Of a stretch of DNA of 64,000 nt, positions 41,349 through 50,864 are shown one piece after another. Made by a program: the position numbers and the translations under genes. Position 1 is the first letter of the stretch; every line of letters starts with the position of its first letter. The notes below the pieces were generated by a model. The model saw only the letters and a list, made by a program, of their open reading frames with translations. It made no database searches and had not been told where the DNA came from. The stretch comes from Psococerastis gibbosa. Lineage: Eukaryota > Arthropoda > Insecta > Psocodea > Psocidae. Location of the stretch: assembly GCA_963971405.1 (NCBI GenBank), contig OZ020484.1, forward strand, positions 3,224,001-3,288,000, in the 5' to 3' direction.

Positions 41349-41830
41349 TACCTATATGAGAGCTTTTTCATTTTTGTCGATTGAAACTGCTATTTTAGCC
41401 AGAATGAAACGTTTGCAAGGAATTTAAATCATTGATGGCGTCTCATTTTTATTTTATTTCCGCAAAATAACAATCAGCGATCTTATCAAGATAATCCTGA
41501 TCATATAATATGGCTTGTTACATCATGGCATAGTAGAGGTAGCTAGTTCTCCATGAGAAAAATGTGGCTCAGGTATTTAAGTATAAAATAGCCTAGAATT
41601 GAAGTCAGCCTAATGTTTTACTTCTGGCCCCCTGGGTGGGGTAATTAGAACGGAACGGCAAGATCGGAAAGAACATGCAGTACCTATAGGAGAGTCATTT
41701 CAATAAATTTTTACCTCTGGTACCCGCCATGACAATCCAAAAGAAAAACAAAAAAAAAACGGTCGAACCGTTGGCGTCTCCCCTGGGCCCTCAGAGTGTG
41801 GAATTTATAATTGGTACCGTGTAAAAGTAT
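41349..41830. other. no gene seen
   Basis: AT-rich sequence without recognisable features. Confidence 0.4.
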
Positions 41831-41843
41831 CAATTTTTGTTGC

Positions 41844-41982
41844 AGTACTACTTACATACCAAAGAATGAGTCGAAAGGAACTTTCCCAGACGCGCAGAGC
41901 TACGCAACTGTTTTCCACGCCAACGGCTTAGAAGAAGACCCCCGCTACTGGACTCCATCGCCCCCATATGGCATTATACGTA
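41844..41982 (+). CDS. possible exon, function unknown
   Basis: An acceptor-like ttttgttgcag (ending 41845) is followed by an open frame with GC-richer, codon-like composition: 'KNESKGTFPDAQSYATVFHA' then 'NGLEEDPRYWTPSPPYG'. It runs to a possible donor (tatac|gtaact). I do not recognise the peptide. It lies 1.3 kb upstream of the ionotropic-receptor exons on the same strand and could be an upstream exon of that gene, but nothing in the residues proves it. Confidence 0.3.
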
Positions 41983-41987
41983 ACTAT

Positions 41988-42066
41988 AATGTCAATATCA
42001 ATGTCAATATCGATATCAATATCAATACCAACACCAATATCAATATCAGCATCCAAATCAATTTGC
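41988..42066 (+). repeat. (aatatc)n microsatellite
   Basis: Imperfect hexamers of the type aatatc/aatgtc/aataccaac in a row. The overlapping long reading frame is caused by the six-base period. Confidence 0.8.
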
Positions 42067-42960
42067 TTCTTTGCGTCCATGCTATTCAGAAGTCATTGCG
42101 GCATTGTATCGCTGCTGCTATGCGTTACGAGAAAATCACTAGTTTTTTTTTTACAAAATCGATTGTCATAAAAAATATTGATCGTAGAGCGGCCATCACA
42201 ATGAGCCAATTAATTAGCAACGTTACTCATCTACATTTCGATACAGGCCTATATGAGAGGTAGCCTTCACTACCACCAACTGGCCACAGTTCCTAAACTC
42301 CTTCTCAGGACTATCAGGCCAATCGTTTTTCTTACAAAACAAATTCAACAAATTGTAGCCAATCCCTATTAAGAAAAATGTCCAGAAAAATTCTTCTATT
42401 TATCCAGAAATTTTGAGAACTCTATAGGCCCTACGATTGATACTTCATGAGATATTTAAGTTTACCACCCGCCACTATACGATGGCACTTGGAACGCTTA
42501 TAAAAATCGAATAAACTCGGTGCTCCTAGTGCTGACGACATCCTAACGTCGTCTGGTAGTTCACTTTTGAGCCTTCTCCATCTCCGATTGCTTCTTAATG
42601 CGCGGGCGGTGATCTTATCTTTTAGGGTATACGTGTATGTGAGGCACAGGGAATCATCGTTCAGACCATCCTCGTTCAGGGAGCCTTTCACAAAGTCAAC
42701 CTGGTTGATGCTGATCGCGTGCACCTTGGTGATGAAATCGTGCTTTGTGCTGATGACCTATTGGACGCGGGATGAAGGGGATGGCTCTTCGTCAATACTA
42801 TCCATGTTTCTGTCAATGGATGCCATGTCAAACCAGTGTAAGTGGAAAACAGACTACAGCGTGAATAGCTGGCCATGCTGGTGAATCGGGTCATTCCTAG
42901 ATCAGCTTTCCTGCTGCAGCCCAATACATAATCTAGTGAACCTCTGCTCTATTGACTAGA
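42067..42960. other. no assigned gene; ambiguous open frames
   Basis: Overlapping frames exist on both strands at 42431-42924. The minus-strand one contains 'RRLKSELPDDVRMSSALGAP' and SLFDFYKRS, which weakly resembles the SLP..VR...SL..FK block at the end of CR1-like ORF2 proteins. The plus-strand frames show nothing. I leave it unassigned. Confidence 0.35.
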
Positions 42961-42961
42961 G

Positions 42962-43092
42962 CAGAACACGTCTTAAGATGTTTTCTGTGCATTTCTTCCC
43001 GAGTGTCACTGCACAGAGGACATGCAGAAAGGCTCCGCCTAGGTGTTTTTGAAGAAAGTCATGACCTGTTGTTAACCTAAATTCAGCCACTG
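42962..43092 (-). pseudogene. LINE fragment, RNase H-type C-terminal tail
   Basis: Minus strand, two frames: 'VAEFRLTTGHDFLQKHL' then 'LSACPLCSDTREEMHRKHLK' and TCSAL. This TGHD..L..HL ... CPLC ... H...C pattern is the zinc-like tail of RNase H-bearing LINEs. One shift separates the two halves. It differs from the family at 45, 38 and 57 kb. Confidence 0.6.
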
Positions 43093-43278
43093 ATTGGTAC
43101 GGTAGGCTATCTGGGTAGGTTCTTTGGCGGCCTGCCTTTCTTGTGCACTAGTTTTTCCCAGGTTTTCCCTGCAGTGTCGGTCCTTTTCTGAGAAAAGTCT
43201 TTCTTCAAATAATGAGAATGTATGTTGGGTTTGGATCCAAATATACCTACAATTTAATAGAATGATTGATTAATTCAG

Positions 43279-43496
43279 ATGGAGAAGATATCGGCCCACG
43301 TCTGTCGAAGCGCATAGCTTTGATCTTCACCCGCTGCATGGCGCTGTTGACGATTCCCGCGTACACTGCGTCCCTGACGTCCACACTGACGCTGCAGCAT
43401 CCCTTGTACCCGTTCGTTGACCTGTTCGGACTAGTTGAGGACGGAACGTACAAGTTAACGGCAGTCAACAACACGTTCATGGTCGGATACTATCAG
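43279..43496 (+). CDS. ionotropic receptor, channel exon (M3 region)
   Basis: Acceptor taattcag, donor tatcag|gtacaa. The frame reads 'GEDIGPRLSKRIALIFTRCM', 'ALLTIPAYTASLTSTLTLQH' and 'PFVDLFGLVEDGTYKL'. The helix with AYTASLTS.LT matches the M3 gate helix (SYTANLAAFLT) of ionotropic glutamate receptors as modified in arthropod ionotropic receptors. It is followed by the start of the second ligand-binding lobe (PF..L..L...G.Y.L). Such proteins are ligand-gated cation channels of chemosensory cells. The M1-M2 and amino-terminal exons are not identified in this window. It joins the next exon at 43783. Confidence 0.78.
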
Positions 43497-43782
43497 GTAC
43501 AATATTGTAACTGTAGTGTAACCAGCCTTGCTTCCTTCCTCCCTTCCTCCTTTCCTAACTTCCTTCAATGAGGTCGTTGCGCGCTTGCTGGTCTGATGTC
43601 CTATCCCACGGCCTTCCAGGCAACCTTTCTTCTTCTTTGCCTGACTGTGATCTTCTAAGTTCTAACTTCTAAGCTCAGTAGACCAGTAATTTCAGGTGTC
43701 TTCTAAATTAGTGCCTTCATTATGTTCTTATCCATATTTTCTTATCCATCACCATCTTCATATACGACATTTTTGTTGACAG

Positions 43783-44033
43783 AACAGCAAAAACCCACTG
43801 GCGCAAATGCTTACCACCTCATACTTCGAGAGTCCGTCTACAATGCCACTCACGACAGACGAGGGTGTCTCAAAAGCATGTAGCGGGCGGTTTGCACTGC
43901 TCACCTTGGAAAGGAACGTCGCCGAGAGAGACCTCACGTGCAAACTTCTGAGGATACCCACACCGGCGTTCAGGACGTTCGCAGGAATGCATCTGGCGCC
44001 TGGCTCTCCATTCCGTAGGCTGTTCTTCACCAG
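43783..44033 (+). CDS. ionotropic receptor, second ligand-binding-lobe exon
   Basis: Acceptor ttgttgacag, donor ttcaccag|gtgatt. The peptide contains 'DEGVSKACSGRFALLTLERN', 'LTCKLLRIPTPAFRTF' and 'HLAPGSPFRRLFFT'. This corresponds to the S2 lobe of arthropod ionotropic receptors, where a G..ALL..E block, a cysteine near C.L..IP and the PGSP..+.F motif before the last helix are typical. The exon starts in phase 0 after the CAG of the previous exon and ends two bases into a codon. That codon is completed by the first base of the exon at 44455. Confidence 0.78.
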
Positions 44034-44454
44034 GTGATTGAGAATTTGTTGACAGTTATGCAGTACTGAAAGGACCAATAAGGGATTGGATTCATCATAT
44101 CAATTTCGTAGGTTTTTATTGGATAATATGTGCATGAAGCAATTAAGAACTAATTTGTATTATGTATGTGTTTTTTCTCTTAAAGTACCGTACCAGCTTT
44201 ACAACTTGGGATAATCAGATTCAGATAAAGGCATTGGTATAGCGGGAAAAGTCGAACAGGAACAGTAGCAATCATGTAACGGTCATGTCTCGGCTATGAT
44301 TAGGCCACACAAGACATACCCATGGCCTGTTGATAACTGGAATACAAACACTGGATCCGGAACACATCCAGTCTGTTCCTAATCGAAACTTAATAAGTAG
44401 GTACAGTAGGTGCTCAGCTGTGGCGGACAATCCTGATGTTATTTTTTCTCTCAG

Positions 44455-44698
44455 CTTAATTCGACTGCAGACGTCGGGGATTCTGTACAAAGTGACTGGT
44501 CGCAAGTCACCCCTGAAAGAAGTCATCCTGCCCGACTACTTTGTCGTTGAGTTGTTCCACGTCCTTCCGGTGCTCCAACTGCTGATCATCGGGGTAGTTC
44601 TGGCTGCCATATTATTAGCTGCTGAAAAGTACTGGCACTATACTGTCGTCAAGTATCAGACAAATGAAACGTACGGCATTTTCTTTTTTTTGAAGTAA
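44455..44698 (+). CDS. ionotropic receptor, terminal exon with M4 helix
   Basis: After the acceptor tttctctcag the frame continues 'LIRLQTSGILYKVTGRKSPL' (the helix L.LRLQE.GI that precedes M4). It then gives a ~22-residue hydrophobic segment, 'VLQLLIIGVVLAAILLAAEK', followed by W and a short polar tail to the TAA at 44696-44698. This is the M4 transmembrane helix and short cytosolic tail of an ionotropic receptor. A donor-like aac|gtacgg shortly after the helix leaves open a further exon. The three exons use matching phases, so the gene end looks intact. Confidence 0.75.
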
Positions 44699-44750
44699 TA
44701 GCTGGTATACATCAACGGGAGGTCAGTAGATTTTACAGTTTTAGCCACCC

Positions 44751-44872
44751 CTTAAAATTGCAGAAAGAATGAGACGCAACATTATCCACAATAAAATGTA
44801 TTAACAGTAACGGTAACTGTTAATACATTTTATTGTGGATCAGTTGCGTCTCATTCTTTCAACAATTTTAAG
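44751..44872. repeat. near-perfect 122-bp palindrome
   Basis: Two arms of about 60 bp (cttaaaattg, gaaagaatgagacgcaa, 'ccacaataaaatgtattaac') meet at 44812 with almost no loop, and only a few mismatches occur. It lies about 50 bp after the ionotropic-receptor stop codon, so a transcript reaching it would form a long hairpin. It may be a small MITE, but no target duplication is visible. Confidence 0.8.
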
Positions 44873-45006
44873 TTCCACGAAGTCACTTTGGAGAACCTCA
44901 CCATGATTTACCCACCCCTCTCGAAAAAATATTTTTTTCTGCCAAAATGCGAATAACCTCACAATTTTACAACATGATCGACTACTTTTTCGACTACCTA
45001 CCTAGT

Positions 45007-45360
45007 CTTCTTCTTCTTCTTCTTCTTCAGCCAACGCCCGTCCTTGGCAGGTAGGCCATTTGACGCTGTGCCGCGTTGTAGAGCTGGGCCAATCCCTCCT
45101 GTGTCTCAGCTCGGTTTTTTACCTCAATGCCAGTGCAGCTGAATAGGTGATCGGCAGTCCCCTCCTCTTGGAAGCTGAGGGGGCATTCGGATGACTCAGC
45201 GATACCTATTCTGTGCAGGTGGCTCTGGAGGTAGTCATGTCCTGTGGCTATTCGGAACGCTGCTACAGCGATGTCCTGGCGCAAGTTGCTGGGGATGGTT
45301 TTTGTCAGGAGCGGTTCCCATCGTTTGCCAGTTGATCTCTTTTTTAAAATCTCACTTTAA
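45007..45360 (-). pseudogene. LINE 3' end, RNase H-bearing family, (gaa)n tail
   Basis: Minus strand: 'IAVAAFRIATGHDYLQSHLH', 'RIGIAESSECPL', then 'GLAQLYNAAQRQMAYLPRTG' and V G stop. The stop is followed directly by (gaa)7 on the minus strand. The same C-terminus occurs at 56917, where the tail is (taag)3. Only the last ~110 codons are present. Confidence 0.75.
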
Positions 45361-45759
45361 AAAAGAAAAAAAAAAAAAACTTTCCAGGCATCTCTTCTTC
45401 GCGTTCTTGGCATTTGCTTGTACCAGTCTGCAAGTGGTGAAGGTGGGGGCACCCCGCCTACCTAGAATATTGATAGGTAGTAGGCACTCGCTATTTTCTA
45501 TAGTGAAATAGGCTATAAAGTAAATAAATATTTAATATATATATAATATAATATAATAATATAATATGTAATATATATATAAAATATATAAGTTTGGGGT
45601 GAAAATGCTTAAGTAATTTATAATATTGTATAAATACACACAGTGCAGTACATTGATTATCATGTCATTTGTATTAATTTCAAAGTGAATTAAATTAATG
45701 AAAGCAAAGTTTATTTCACTATAAGTTATTTATTAGGATTTCCGAGTGCAGACTTAAAG
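45361..45759. other. no gene; TA-rich tract
   Basis: A (ta)-rich run lies at 45533-45592. Nothing else was recognised. Confidence 0.45.
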
Positions 45760-45998
45760 AGCCAGCAGTCAAGGGCGGATTTTAGGGGGGGGGGTCAGAG
45801 GGTCCGGAGCCCCCCCCCCCCAAAAAAAAAAATAATAATAATAAAAAATAACATGAACTTACACTAGATAACAATGGGTTTACAGTGGGAATTAAAAATA
45901 ATAATGCTTTTTAGTGTTATAATCCATTGAACCTGTCCGCTGACCCCCCCCCCCCTAAATTGGAGGCAAGGAGGCAAATTCCGCCCTTGCCAACAGTA
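45760..45998. repeat. paired poly-C repeat, second copy
   Basis: Same structure as 13945-14100: poly-C, 'tgaacttacactagataaca', 'gggaattaaaaataataatg', 'tataatccattgaacctg(t)', poly-C, 'aaattggaggcaagg'. It begins with 'caagggcggattttaggggg', absent from the first copy. Confidence 0.65.
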
Positions 45999-46534
45999 CG
46001 GTATGGGTCACGGACGGATCCTTGGGGGGGGGGGTGACACGAGAAAAAGTTTTATAGGCTATCATATCAAAAGTCCTCACTCGTAGCCCTTGAGCCGGGG
46101 GGGGGGGGGGAGGGGGGCTTCGAAGGTACCGTTTTTTGGTTTTTCGCTTATATTACGGAAATTATGCGCCCCAGCGATATTTCTGACCTATACCAAATTA
46201 ATGCTGATTAAATTTGCTACAATTTATTTAAAAGTAAAGTTTTTTGATATCTTGAATAGTTTTCCAGATATCTGCTCGGGAAAATCAGTAATTTTGGATA
46301 AATCCACTTTTTCATAACTTTTTTTTTGAATTTTTTGTCAGGATAACTCTTCAACGATGCAACCAAAAAAAAAAAAAAAAAAATGCAGGCCAAGAAGTTG
46401 TTGGTCCTCGCGCAGAATCTCGCTCCTGGCCTCGCGAACCCACGGGCCTGCCCTGGTTACGCCACTGAGCATTGCTATTATAATCTTTCGAGAACTTGAC
46501 AGGACATTTTTTTTTTAACCCCCCCCCCCCAGAC
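45999..46534. other. no gene; G-rich repeat debris
   Basis: It contains a poly-G segment (46098-46118), a poly-A run (46364-46382) and 'gccctggttacgccactg' (46448-46465), which looks like another hAT-type end. No coding sequence was recognised. Confidence 0.4.
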
Positions 46535-46768
46535 CAGTGGTGGCGCTACGGGGGTGCCCGAGGGGGCCTGGCCCCCCAACAGTTTCTCCGGCCCCTCCGG
46601 GGCCCCCCACCTTTGAGATATTTTACATGTTGTTAAATTGCAGAATTAGTGAACGGTATACCTACTCCCAATGAAAAATGTTTTGTTTTTTCATTGGCCC
46701 CCCAGATAGAAGTCATGCCCTTCAATGCCCCCCCCCCCCCCGCCATAAAATTTCTAGCGCCGCCACTG
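46535..46768. mobile_element. 234-bp hAT-type MITE with 8-bp duplication
   Basis: Ends cagtggtggcgcta and tagcgccgccactg are inverted. Flanks ccccagac (46527-46534) and caccagac (46769-46776) match at 7 of 8 bases, as for a hAT 8-bp target duplication. The interior shares 'gccccccagatagaagtcat' (inverted) with the element at 1501-3627, so both belong to one family. Confidence 0.7.
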
Positions 46769-46860
46769 CACCAGACTTTTTGAGATTTTCCGCCAATGCA
46801 ATCAGGGGCGAGGAAGACTCCGCCTCCACCCCCCACCACCCCGCATATTACTATAAATAT

Positions 46861-47024
46861 CAGACCACATCCTCCTGCTGCTGAGCCTACAATATCCAAA
46901 CTTAGAAGTCTACGCAGTTCCACTGAAGATGTCGACCGCTGATGTTGGTGAATCGTTTGGAAGTACACTTTCAGAACGACCACGGCCTATCATCCCAGAT
47001 TCTACTGTTTCATCATGAATCCTT
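46861..47024. repeat. single arm of the foldback family
   Basis: 'gaagtctacgcagttccact', 'gaagatgtcgaccgctgatg' and 'cgaccacggcctatcatccc' match one arm of the foldback elements at 50341-50659 and 53296-53564. The opposite arm is absent. Confidence 0.6.
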
Positions 47025-47690
47025 AAAATAGCTAATCCATATCAGGTCTATTATTATGATACCTCTATAAAAACTGCGATATGTAGGCCTAGTAATGTTA
47101 TAAAAAACACAGTATAGCGGTGGCACAACAACCGTTGACGAAGAGTTATGGCTTGAGCAGCCGGCCGCCATACCAAAGTTAATCCAGCGGACCAGAGGAG
47201 GTTCAAAGATGCAGATAACTTGGTTGTGTGCACAGTGCCGGTAGGGAAACATGGTAGGACTTGTCCTGGTCACCTCCGAACTAATCGTGTGACTTCACTG
47301 TGTTTCCCAAGTGGTTCGGAATCCACTATAATCAGGAGATCCCCTGTCCTATGGGCCCACACCGTGGCCTGGGACTGTGTGCAACCATACTACTACTACT
47401 ATGGCTTGAGCACGACACTAGACTACACTGCACTATTGGTTCATTTCTAATTTACGATTTTGGATGATGTTGATAATATAGCAGAGAAGGCAGCAGTATT
47501 TACTCCCTATCAAGGTACGGCTTGCGTGCTTTTTTTCATTGAGTTTCAACCCTCGAGTCTCCTCCTTCCGGTCATAGCAATAGTCTCGAGTAGTGTTGCA
47601 TGAACATATTCTTTCAGAAAGGTTCCGGGTTTAAAGACTACCCTTAAACATCAATCCAGTGTGCCTACCAAGTTCTTAGGTTGGACTCAA
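47025..47690. other. no gene; fragment of an inverted-repeat family
   Basis: 47265-47345 ('ggtcacctccgaactaatcg', 'gtggttcggaatccactata') is related to the outer part of the inverted repeat at 51125-51600. No exon found. Confidence 0.4.
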
Positions 47691-47695
47691 CTTAC

Positions 47696-47874
47696 CAGAA
47701 GAATAATGAAGGGTGTAAGAGCTCCACTAACCCTGGCGCCCATGCTCGTGATGCCCAGTGCTGACGTCCTTACAACGGTCGGGAACAGTTCAGCAGTGTA
47801 GTTGAAGATGAGAGCAAAAGAGCCCGATATCAGGAATTTCCTCACCATGACAATTGTTATTTGAGCTACGCGTC
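47696..47874 (-). CDS. SLC22 transporter exon (helix 10-11), minus strand
   Basis: On the minus strand an acceptor (tttcgaag) and a donor (ttctg|gtaagt) enclose a 179-bp exon: 'QITIVMVRKFLISGSFALIF', then 'NYTAELFPTVVRTSALGITS' and MGARVSGALTPFIILL. It carries the complete AELFPTVVR signature and the following MGARVSG helix start. The plus-strand array copies at 19-22 kb have lost residues here. The phase is the same as in copies 1, 3 and 5 (two leading bases, codon boundary at the end). It is the best-preserved SLC22 exon in the window and belongs to a separate paralogue transcribed leftwards; I do not see its helix-12 exon downstream. Confidence 0.82.
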
Positions 47875-47959
47875 CTTCGAAACTTCATAAAACCGTGAAA
47901 TCATATTCTTACCGGGGCACAGACTCTACGACTCTACGACGACTGAATTCCTAACATGT

Positions 47960-49090
47960 TACAGGGCACCACGGTACTGTATAAGTTCTCGGTGTCAACC
48001 TACATCGGCTACAAGTGCTGATAAGGGACAGGCAGAGGCAAGCTTACCATTGACGCAATGAAACAGGCGAAAGCATGCCTTGACCAAGTATATAGCCTAC
48101 AATACGATAGGTTGGCTTAGCAATAGAAAAGAACCGGTCCGAGTTTACTCGAACATGCTTTCCAATTTATCAAGTAGTAGCTAGAGAAAATGAGTAATTT
48201 CATGGTAAATAATTTTCCGATAGTTAAATTTCGGGCACCTCGGGGGGGGGGGGGGGGGGGAGGGGGGTCCACCTGACGTCACTGGAGGTGAGGTAAATTT
48301 TAGATAGGTTAGTCCAACAAATTACCACACAGCAATAATGGCAGGGCACGCAATGCATTTGACCGTGAATAATTTTTTCAAAAACATTTTTTTTGCACAA
48401 AAACAAATAGTTTTTTGGGAAAGCTATCTCTCCAGTTTCGTTACTCAATTTAACACCTAAAACATGCCTGAAGGTAGAAATCATCAATGGAAAGGTTTCA
48501 CAGAAAAATTATTTTTTAGACATTTTTCATTAAAATTTAGTAATTTTTATTTTTTTACCCCCTGAAGCAAACTATTAAGGGGCAAGCGCCCCCCCCCCCC
48601 CCCCCCCGCCCGCATATTGTCAACATTAATAACGACTAAAACATAGCCTATGTGAATTTAAGAGAAATCCTTGGAGCCGATTTGGATAAATAATTTTTTT
48701 AGACGTTTTTTTGGAGTTTTTTGAAAATAAAACCCCCCAAATTGAGATAGCCCTAAATAAAAAAACTGTCTCGAGGTATGATTTTTGTGAACCTACATGC
48801 TAAATTTCATCAAAATCGACTGAGTAGTTTGCCCGGAAATCGACGCACAGACAGACAGAGCGACAGAGCGACAGACAGACATTTCGTAAAAAACACTTTT
48901 TTGGGTTTCTGGGACCTCAAAACGTGTAAATCCGTTGAAATCTCGGAATCGAAAATTTGGACCGTCACAAAGCGTTCCTTATACTACCTATAAATTGGAA
49001 AGCAAAAAGTCAATATTTATTTATTTACTTACTTAGCTAATCATCAGTAACCATAGTTGCCGAGAATGTGCCTATCTGCTGTAACGGATT
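47960..49090. repeat. host repeat split by a helentron-like element
   Basis: 47960-48129 ('gaggcaagcttaccattgac', 'gataggttggcttagcaata') and 49006-49090 ('gtcaatatttatttatttac', 'aatcatcagtaaccatagtt') are the two halves of a unit whose counterpart lies at 50110-50340 plus 50660-50720. The element at 48130-49005 sits between the halves. Confidence 0.6.
48130..49005 (-). mobile_element. helentron-like element, complete
   Basis: Complete from agaaccggtccgagtttact to 'ctataaattggaaagcaa'. It has a ~19-base poly-G run at about 48242-48260, TGACGTCA (48274-48281) next to CACCTG, a second poly-C run near 48591, and (gaca)n near 48845-48880. Its paralogous empty site (near 50290-50300) lacks any duplication, as expected for helitron-type insertion. 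Confidence 0.7.
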
Positions 49091-49854
49091 TAAATATATG
49101 GCGGGAGTCCAGTAGCATTGCGCAAGCGCAAGATAGAAACGGTGTCAAACGGATTTTGAAAGGAAAAATAAAAATCACTACCATGAAATATCCAATGAAA
49201 TTACTTGAATTACTCCTTCTTGGTACATAGACTAATGTGTTACTGATTCCAGTTGGCGCTTTAAAAGCTGTTCATTACCATTAAAGAATACTAAGTTAAT
49301 ACCCTTTTTCATGTAATAATAATAATAATATTGTAATATTAAGAATTATTAATAATAATCATTGTGAAATACATTTTATAGCAATAGGCTATCTTTAAAT
49401 ATTAAATTAGGCTATATATAACTATATCCTCCTTCCGCAATACTTCTGCTTACTTTTTTTTCCCTGAGCAGTCTCTTGCTAACACTCTAAGGTCGTATGG
49501 TAGTTAATTTGGTGCCTCGAACTCTGAGGTAAGAAATTAACGGGAGTGTAGTCTACCAGCGGGGGGACCCTATGGAGACTGTGAGTGACGTTGGCGGTAC
49601 CGCAGATAGCCTATACTGACCTATAGGGCCGGCTAGCCTATGTTCACACTTGTTTACTGATTGTTTGCTGCTTGACATAGGAGCTTTTATATGAGCTAGT
49701 CAGTGCGCAAACCTTCCACCAGCTACCTATAGTCAAAGTGGGTATTTAGTAAGCAAGATTTTTATTAGTCAATTATCCGAGTAGTACATACGGGTAATTT
49801 CCTATAAGTTCCAATTTTAAGTTACTCAACCGAAAGGAATTGTTGGTTGAAGTC
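49091..49854. other. no gene; (aat)n tract
   Basis: (aat)n-like run at 49316-49370. No exon or RNA gene seen. Confidence 0.45.
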
Positions 49855-50045
49855 CCACACTTTCTACATTTTCTGGCCATGCTTCGGAGGCCATGTGCAG
49901 CAGGCGGTCCCGTGCTTTCCTTTGGTTGAGTGTAAGTGAGGGTTTTATAGAAAGTAAGATAGAAAATTATATCTATTTTCAAAATGGGCGAATTTTTAGT
50001 CTTTATAGCCTTAACTCCGCTAGGTTGGCTTGTTGTAATTTTTTT
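49855..50045 (+). repeat. SINE fragment, interrupted
   Basis: Plus-strand SINE body ('ccatgcttcggaggccatgt', 'gcaggcggtcccgtgc', 'ggttgagtgtaagtgagggt'), an ~60-bp unrelated insertion, then the rest ('ctttatagccttaactccgc', 'taggttggctt'). The tRNA-like head is missing. Confidence 0.6.
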
Positions 50046-50092
50046 TTTAAAGAACATAGGCCTACTTATAGTGGCCCATAGGTCCCATGTCC

Positions 50093-50720
50093 AACGCCAA
50101 TGTTTTCGGACATTATTTGTATATATTTATAAATATTTGGCCATTGGCAAACTGGTATACGTTCTCGATGTCAACCTAGACCGGCTACAGGCGATAATGG
50201 ACAAGCTGAGGCAAGCTTACCATTGACGCAATGAAACAGGCGAAAGCATGACTTAACCATAACTTAACGATAGGTTGGCTTAGTAATAGAATTACAAAAG
50301 TCAATATTTATTTACGATTTACTTATTAAATCATCAGTAATATAATTGCAAAGACTTTCACGGCCGGAGTTACATGATGAATCAGTATAATCCGGGATGA
50401 TAGGCTGTGGTTGTTCAAAAAGGGTACTTCCAATCGTTTCGTCAACATCTTCAGTGGAACTGCGTAGACTTCTAAGATTGTATTTAGAAGCCTCAGCAGC
50501 AACTGGTATGGTTCTAGTTGGTAATGAGTCTCCGAGATACAATCTTAGAAGTTTACGCAGTTCCACTGAAGATGCCAACCGCAGATGTGGTCGAAACGAT
50601 TGGAAGTACACTTTCAAAACGACCATGGCCTATCATCCCGGGTTTTACCGATTCATCATAATCATCAGTAACCATAGTTGTCCAAAATGTGCACATCTGC
50701 TGGGCGCATTGCTGGCGGGA
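50093..50720. repeat. host repeat, second copy, carrying a foldback insertion
   Basis: Counterpart of 47960-49090 without the helentron-like element ('gcttaccattgacgcaatga', 'acaaaagtcaatatttattt', 'aatcatcagtaa'). It is interrupted at 50341-50659 by a foldback element. Confidence 0.6.
50341..50659. mobile_element. foldback element, 12-bp target duplication
   Basis: Flanked by aatcatcagtaa on both sides (50329-50340 and 50660-50671). The two arms are inverted copies ('gtggaactgcgtagacttct' on the left, its reverse complement on the right) around a short spacer at about 50485-50530. 9-12 bp duplications with long inverted arms suggest a MULE/Foldback-type element. No protein is encoded. Confidence 0.7.
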
Positions 50721-50864
50721 GCTTGTGTGACCTATGTTTTAAAACATTAATTATTATCGGATCTTTCGGCTCGGTTGCAAGGGGTCCATGTCCTATTGGA
50801 AAAATAATATAAATAAATAAATTAATAAACTTTGTTGTATTAATATACCAATTCAAGCTTCAAA

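Noticed and set aside
41811-42263. 150-codon plus-strand frame
   Set aside because: Its middle is an (aatatc)n microsatellite. Only the first part (41844-41982) has exon-like composition and is listed separately with low confidence.
42431-42924. Overlapping open frames on both strands that might be receptor or PDZ-like exons
   Set aside because: No splice-consistent frame matches a domain. The minus-strand peptide is at best a weak LINE tail, so I left it unassigned.
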